From assembly GCA_030039895.1 (NCBI GenBank), contig JASHUR010000132.1:1-10945 (forward strand): a DNA stretch of 10,945 nucleotides, in the 5' to 3' direction. Position numbers and translations under genes: made by a program. The notes under the pieces are model-generated. The model searched no databases. It worked only from the letters and a program-made list of their open reading frames with translations, and had not been told where the DNA came from. Position 1 is the stretch's first letter. Every line of letters starts with the position of its first letter. Below, piece by piece: positions 7,801-10,945 of this stretch. The stretch is from Acidobacteriaceae bacterium (lineage in GTDB: Bacteria; Acidobacteriota; Terriglobia; Terriglobales; Acidobacteriaceae).

Positions 7801-9114
7801 CTACACCAGCGCTGCTTCTTCCTCGCGCGCGTGCTTGTAGGGACAGCCCTTGCCGTTCAGGTGGTCTTCAAATTCTTTGCGAAACTTCTGCACAAACCCG
7901 ATCGTCGGCATCGCCGCCGCGTCGCCCAGCGGGCAGAACGTCCTGCCCAGCATGTTCTCAGCCAGATAGCGAATGTTGTCGATGTCCTTGTCCACCGCGC
8001 CGCCGGCATGCAGCCGCCCAATCGACTTCTTCAGCCAGTCCGTACCCTCGCGGCAGGGAATGCACCATCCGCAGCTCTCATGCTGGTAGAACTGGATCGT
8101 CCGCAGCGCGAACTCCACAATGCACACCGTTTCGTCCAGCACCACAATTCCGCCCGAACCGAGCATCGTTCCCGCCTTGCCCATCTGGTCAAAGTCCAGG
8201 CCCACATCAATCTCATCGGCTGTCATTACCGGAGTCGACGACCCGCCCGGCACCACCGCCTTCAGCTTCTTGCCGCCGCGAATGCCGCCCGCGACGTCGT
8301 AAATCGCCTTCTTCAGGTTGTAGCCCATCGGCAGCTCATACACGCCCGGGCGCTCCACATGCCCGCTGATGCCGAACAGCCGCGTGCCGCCGTTGCGTTC
8401 CGTACCCAGCTTTGCGTACGCCTCGCCGCCCATCAGCATAATGTGCGGCACGCTCGCAATCGTCTCGGCATTATTGATGACCGTCGGCCCGCCGTATAGT
8501 CCAACCACAGCGGGGAAGGGAGGCTTGATGCGCGGCACTCCGCGCTTGCCTTCCAGCGACTCCATCAGTGCCGACTCTTCGCCCACCTCATAAGCGCCCG
8601 CTCCGGTCTGCGTCACTACGTCAAAATCAATGCCCGAGCCGAAGATATTTTTCCCCAGAAAGCCCTTCGCATACGCATCGGCAACGGCCTTTTCCATGAT
8701 CTTCAGCAGGTAGCGATACTCGCCGCGCAGGTAGATAAACCCCAGCTTCGCCCCGATCGCGATGCCCGCGATCATCGTGCCTTCAATTACCGCATGCGGA
8801 TCGTACAGAAAGATCAGGTGGTCCTTGCACGTGCCCGGTTCGCTCTCGTCGCCGTTCACCAGCACATACTTCGGCTTCTCCGACTGCTTCGGCACAAACG
8901 ACCACTTCAGGCCGGTCGGGAAGCCCGCTCCGCCACGCCCGCGCAGTCCTGAGGCCTTCATCTCAGCGATGATCCATTCCGGCCCTTTGGCAATCGCCGC
9001 CTGCACAGCCTTGTAGCCGTCCAGCGCAATGTACTTCTCAATGTCCGTCGCGCCCAGTCCAAAGCGGCGCGAGGTGATCTTGACCTCGTCGGGATGCGAA
9101 ACCAGTCTCGGCAT
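7801..9114 (-). CDS. nuoF: NADH-quinone oxidoreductase subunit F (NADH- and FMN-binding)
   Basis: This is the catalytic NADH dehydrogenase subunit. It binds NADH and FMN and passes electrons to the [4Fe-4S] cluster N3. It has 437 residues, a usual length. The FMN/NADH glycine-rich motif GRGGAGFPTGLKW is at 59-71 and GDESEPGTCKD at 88-98. The second nucleotide segment is GAGAYEVGEES at 171-181. Cluster N3 is ligated by C348, C351 and C354 in SCGWCIPCREGT and by C394 in TFCPLGDAA. The segment 171-181 differs from the common AYICGEE form: the isoleucine-cysteine pair is glutamate-valine, while Y175, E179 and E180 are kept. The ATG sits two bases after the nuoE stop, so the two are probably translationally coupled. 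They act together as the NADH-oxidising head. Confidence 0.98.
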   Translation of the reverse strand: MPRLVSHPDEVKITSRRFGLGATDIEKYIALDGYKAVQAAIAKGPEWIIAEMKASGLRGRGGAGFPTGLKWSFVPKQSEKPKYVLVNGDESEPGTCKDHLIFLYDPHAVIEGTMIAGIAIGAKLGFIYLRGEYRYLLKIMEKAVADAYAKGFLGKNIFGSGIDFDVVTQTGAGAYEVGEESALMESLEGKRGVPRIKPPFPAVVGLYGGPTVINNAETIASVPHIMLMGGEAYAKLGTERNGGTRLFGISGHVERPGVYELPMGYNLKKAIYDVAGGIRGGKKLKAVVPGGSSTPVMTADEIDVGLDFDQMGKAGTMLGSGGIVVLDETVCIVEFALRTIQFYQHESCGWCIPCREGTDWLKKSIGRLHAGGAVDKDIDNIRYLAENMLGRTFCPLGDAAAMPTIGFVQKFRKEFEDHLNGKGCPYKHAREEEAALV

Positions 9115-9116
9115 GC

Positions 9117-9626
9117 CTACACCGTCTCCTTTCCGCGCCCGGCCTTGTAGTCATCCAGGATCTGGTCCATCTTCTCCGGCGTCAGCTCATCGTAAAAGTC
9201 GTAGTTCACCTGGATCGCTGGGGCCCAGCAGCACGCGCCGATACACTCCACTTCTTCCAGTGAGAACAGCCCGTCCGCCGTCACCTCTTTGTGATCAATC
9301 CCCAGCCGCTTCTTGCAGTGCTCCAGAATCCCGTACCCGTCCCGCAGCATGCAGCTGATGTTCGTGCACACCTGCACGTTGTACTTGCCTGCCGGCTTTG
9401 TCCGCAGCATCGAGTAATAACTCAGCACGCTCTCCACATCGTTCTCGCGAAGCCCAAGCCGTTCCGCAACCTCAGCCACCACCTCTTTCGAGATGTAGCC
9501 CACCTCATCCTGCGCATATAGCAGCATGGGTACCAGCGCCGAGCGCCGCATCGGATACAGCGTCACCAGCTTGTCAAACCGTGCCGCAAGTTCCGGTGAA
9601 AATATCGTCTTCTTTTCCGTTGCCAA
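9117..9626 (-). CDS. nuoE: NADH-quinone oxidoreductase subunit E ([2Fe-2S] thioredoxin-like)
   Basis: This 169-residue peripheral subunit carries the [2Fe-2S] cluster N1a close to the FMN of NuoF. The ligands are visible as C87 and C92 (VCTNISCML) and C128 and C132 (VECIGACCWAPA), the normal C-x4-C ... C-x3-C pattern. The N-terminal half is the helical domain with YAQDEVGYIS (37-46) and SVLSYYSML (66-74). The start is TTG at 9626-9624: an in-frame TGA lies two codons upstream, the next Met is residue 26, and GGGAG sits 6 bases before the TTG. It follows the unknown small gene by 21 bases and precedes nuoF by 2 bases. Confidence 0.97.
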   Translation of the reverse strand: MATEKKTIFSPELAARFDKLVTLYPMRRSALVPMLLYAQDEVGYISKEVVAEVAERLGLRENDVESVLSYYSMLRTKPAGKYNVQVCTNISCMLRDGYGILEHCKKRLGIDHKEVTADGLFSLEEVECIGACCWAPAIQVNYDFYDELTPEKMDQILDDYKAGRGKETV

Positions 9627-9632
9627 CGCTCA

Positions 9633-9637
9633 CTCCC
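9633..9637 (-). promoter_or_regulatory. Ribosome binding site that fixes the TTG start of nuoE
   Basis: GGGAG on the minus strand lies 6 bases before TTG at 9626-9624. With the in-frame TGA at 9632-9630, it makes TTG the only plausible start before conserved sequence begins. Confidence 0.65.
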
Positions 9638-9647
9638 ACTCAACAAC

Positions 9648-10031
9648 TTATTCAAATGCCTTTGCGGTAAACGCCTCCGCCGCAACTTCCAACTCCAGCT
9701 TTCCCCGCCGGTCGCTCATTACCACCCGGCTGTTCTCATCGAACTCAAACTTCCCGCGCTCCAGCACCCGGTCCGGCCCCGGATCATCTTCATAGACCGT
9801 CCAGCTTCCGCCGCCGCTTGCCGCGTCAAACTCCAGCTCCAGCGTCTTGCCCTCGCCGCCTCGCAGCGTCAGGTGACCGCCTTCGCCTGTATCCACCAGC
9901 GCATGCTCGCTCACCGGCTTGGCCAGATCATGGCCGGCCACATACGACCGAATCAGCGCTGCAAACGAAATCCACAACTCCGCATTTATCCGCGCATCGA
10001 CCACCCGCGTTGTTGCGGAGCCTTGACTCAC
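9648..10031 (-). CDS. Unknown 127-residue acidic protein encoded between nuoD and nuoE
   Basis: I do not recognise this gene. It starts with GTG, overlapping the nuoD stop as GTGA, so translation is probably coupled to nuoD, and it ends 21 bases before nuoE. The protein has no TM segment, signal peptide or cysteine, so it is likely cytoplasmic and not an iron-sulphur protein. It is acidic: about 23 Asp/Glu against 14 Lys/Arg. A probable N-terminal helix (DARINAELWISFAALIRSYV, 12-31) is followed by segments of alternating hydrophobic and charged residues (HLTLRGGEGKTLELEF, SWTVYEDDP, GKFEFDENSRVVM, GKLELEV) that look like beta strands. This suggests a small beta-sandwich or barrel. Its place in the transcript suggests an accessory or assembly role for complex I, but that is inference only. 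It is not NuoI or a known complex I subunit. Confidence 0.85.
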   Translation of the reverse strand: MSQGSATTRVVDARINAELWISFAALIRSYVAGHDLAKPVSEHALVDTGEGGHLTLRGGEGKTLELEFDAASGGGSWTVYEDDPGPDRVLERGKFEFDENSRVVMSDRRGKLELEVAAEAFTAKAFE

Positions 10032-10945
10032 CGGTCAATCTCCCCTAACACAATATCGATGGACCCGATCACCGCCACTACATCCGCTATCAGCCGTCCT
10101 TCGCACATCTTCTGCAGCGCCTGCAGCGTCGCAAACGACGGGTTTCGCATGTGCACCCGATAGGGCTTGGCCGTCCCGTCGCTCACCACGTAGTAGCCCA
10201 TCTCGCCGCGCGGCGACTCCACTCCCTGGTAAACCTGTCCCGCCGGAACCGTGAATCCCTCCGTCACAATCTTGAAGTGGTAGATCAGCGATTCCATCTG
10301 GGTCTTCATCTTCTCGCGGTCCGGCAGTACCACCTTCGGCGCATCCGCCTTGATCGGCCCTTCCGGCATGCCGTCCAGCGCCTGCTGGCAAATCTTCACC
10401 GACTCGCGCATCTCCTCAATGCGGACGATATACCTCGCCCACACGTCGCAGTCATCCGATACCGGAACCCTGAATTGGAACTTCTCGTAGCTCGAGTAGG
10501 GCATGTCGCGCCGCAGGTCCCAGTCCACGCCTGATGCCCGTAGCGGCGGCCCGGTTACGCCCAGCGCAATCGCATCTTCCGCAGAGAGATGACCCACGCC
10601 CTTGAGCCGTCCCATCCAGATCGGATTGCCGGTCAGCAAATTCTGGTACTCGTCAATCTTCTCCGGCATCGTCTTGATGAATCTCTGGATCCACTCGAAC
10701 AAATCCAGCGGAGGCTCCAGCGCCAGCCCGCCCACGCGGAAGTATGACGTCATCATCCGCTGCCCGCTCACCGCCTCCAGAATGCGCAGAATCTCTTCAC
10801 GCTCGCGGAAACAGTACAAAAACACCGTCAGTGCGCCAATATCCATCGCGTGCGTGCCCAGCCATACCAGATGCGAGTTCAGCCTCGTCAGCTCATTCAG
10901 CAGCACGCGAATCCACTGCGCCCGCTCCGGAATCTCGATCCCGAG
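10028..10945 (-). CDS. nuoD: NADH-quinone oxidoreductase subunit D (49-kDa quinone-site subunit), 5' end outside the window
   Basis: This is the C-terminal 306 codons of the 49-kDa subunit that, with NuoB and NuoH, forms the quinone-reduction site. The frame stays open to the right edge (the first codons read LGIEIPERAQWIRVL), so an internal GTG at 10906 is not the true start. The family signatures are ERAQWIRVLLNELTRLNSHL, DIGALTVFLYCFRERE, MMTSYFRVGG, LTGNPIW, LGVTGPPLRASGVDWDLR and YEKFQFRVPV. These are followed by MEGLIHHF-type MESLIYHFKIVTEGF, the VESPRGEMGYYVVSDG segment, and a C-terminus ending LGEIDR. NuoD descends from the large subunit of [NiFe] hydrogenases, and the Ni-binding C-terminal cysteine pair is absent, as expected. 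The frame shows no fusion to nuoC within the window. The TGA stop overlaps the next start. Confidence 0.97.
   Translation of the reverse strand, partial: LGIEIPERAQWIRVLLNELTRLNSHLVWLGTHAMDIGALTVFLYCFREREEILRILEAVSGQRMMTSYFRVGGLALEPPLDLFEWIQRFIKTMPEKIDEYQNLLTGNPIWMGRLKGVGHLSAEDAIALGVTGPPLRASGVDWDLRRDMPYSSYEKFQFRVPVSDDCDVWARYIVRIEEMRESVKICQQALDGMPEGPIKADAPKVVLPDREKMKTQMESLIYHFKIVTEGFTVPAGQVYQGVESPRGEMGYYVVSDGTAKPYRVHMRNPSFATLQALQKMCEGRLIADVVAVIGSIDIVLGEIDR

Noticed and set aside
7494..8499. Two overlapping long plus-strand frames (291 and 268 codons)
   Set aside because: Both are antisense to nuoG and nuoF, have low-complexity composition rich in Arg, Pro and Ser, and lack any family signature. 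The minus strand is clearly the coding strand.
10028..10906. A complete nuoD starting at GTG 10906
   Set aside because: The frame is open to the window edge and the residues before this GTG (ERAQWIR) are conserved NuoD sequence, so the gene is truncated by the window and does not start there.

Overview
The window holds most of one operon for respiratory complex I (type I NADH:quinone oxidoreductase, nuo). Every gene reads on the minus strand, so transcription runs from base 10945 toward base 1. Both ends cut through genes: nuoD lacks its 5' end at the right edge, and nuoM lacks its 3' end at the left edge. The organism is probably a moderately GC-rich Gram-negative bacterium of the Acidobacteriota (Terriglobia, such as Acidobacteriaceae). 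That placement is inferred from the protein style of NuoF, NuoG and NuoM and from an extra small ORF between nuoD and nuoE; no marker gene is present to prove it.

Layout in transcription order: nuoD (partial, 10945-10028), a 127-codon unknown gene joined to nuoD by a GTGA overlap (10031-9648), nuoE (9626-9117), nuoF (9114-7801), nuoG (7781-5430), nuoH (5409-4351), an 89-base spacer with a GC-rich stem-loop, nuoJ (4261-3767), nuoK (3763-3461), nuoL (3449-1446) and nuoM (1424-1, partial). Other spacings are 2 to 21 bases, so this is a tightly packed transcript. Four genes start with non-ATG codons (GTG for the unknown gene, nuoH and nuoM; TTG for nuoE), each set by an in-frame upstream stop, a Shine-Dalgarno sequence or both.

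Functionally, NuoE, NuoF and NuoG form the NADH-oxidising module. NADH reduces FMN on NuoF, and electrons pass along iron-sulphur clusters through NuoG toward NuoD and quinone. NuoH forms the quinone-site membrane subunit, NuoJ and NuoK form the hinge of the proton path, and NuoL and NuoM are antiporter-like proton pumps. nuoI, whose two [4Fe-4S] clusters link NuoG to NuoB, is not at its usual place between nuoH and nuoJ, nor anywhere else in the window.

The rest is conserved energy metabolism. The points worth a second look are the missing nuoI with the hairpin in its place, the unknown gene after nuoD, an extra four-cysteine motif in NuoG, and a NuoM that has lost two channel histidines and three residues of a key helix. 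There are no RNA genes, mobile elements, CRISPR arrays or long repeats. No intergenic stretch exceeds 89 bases.
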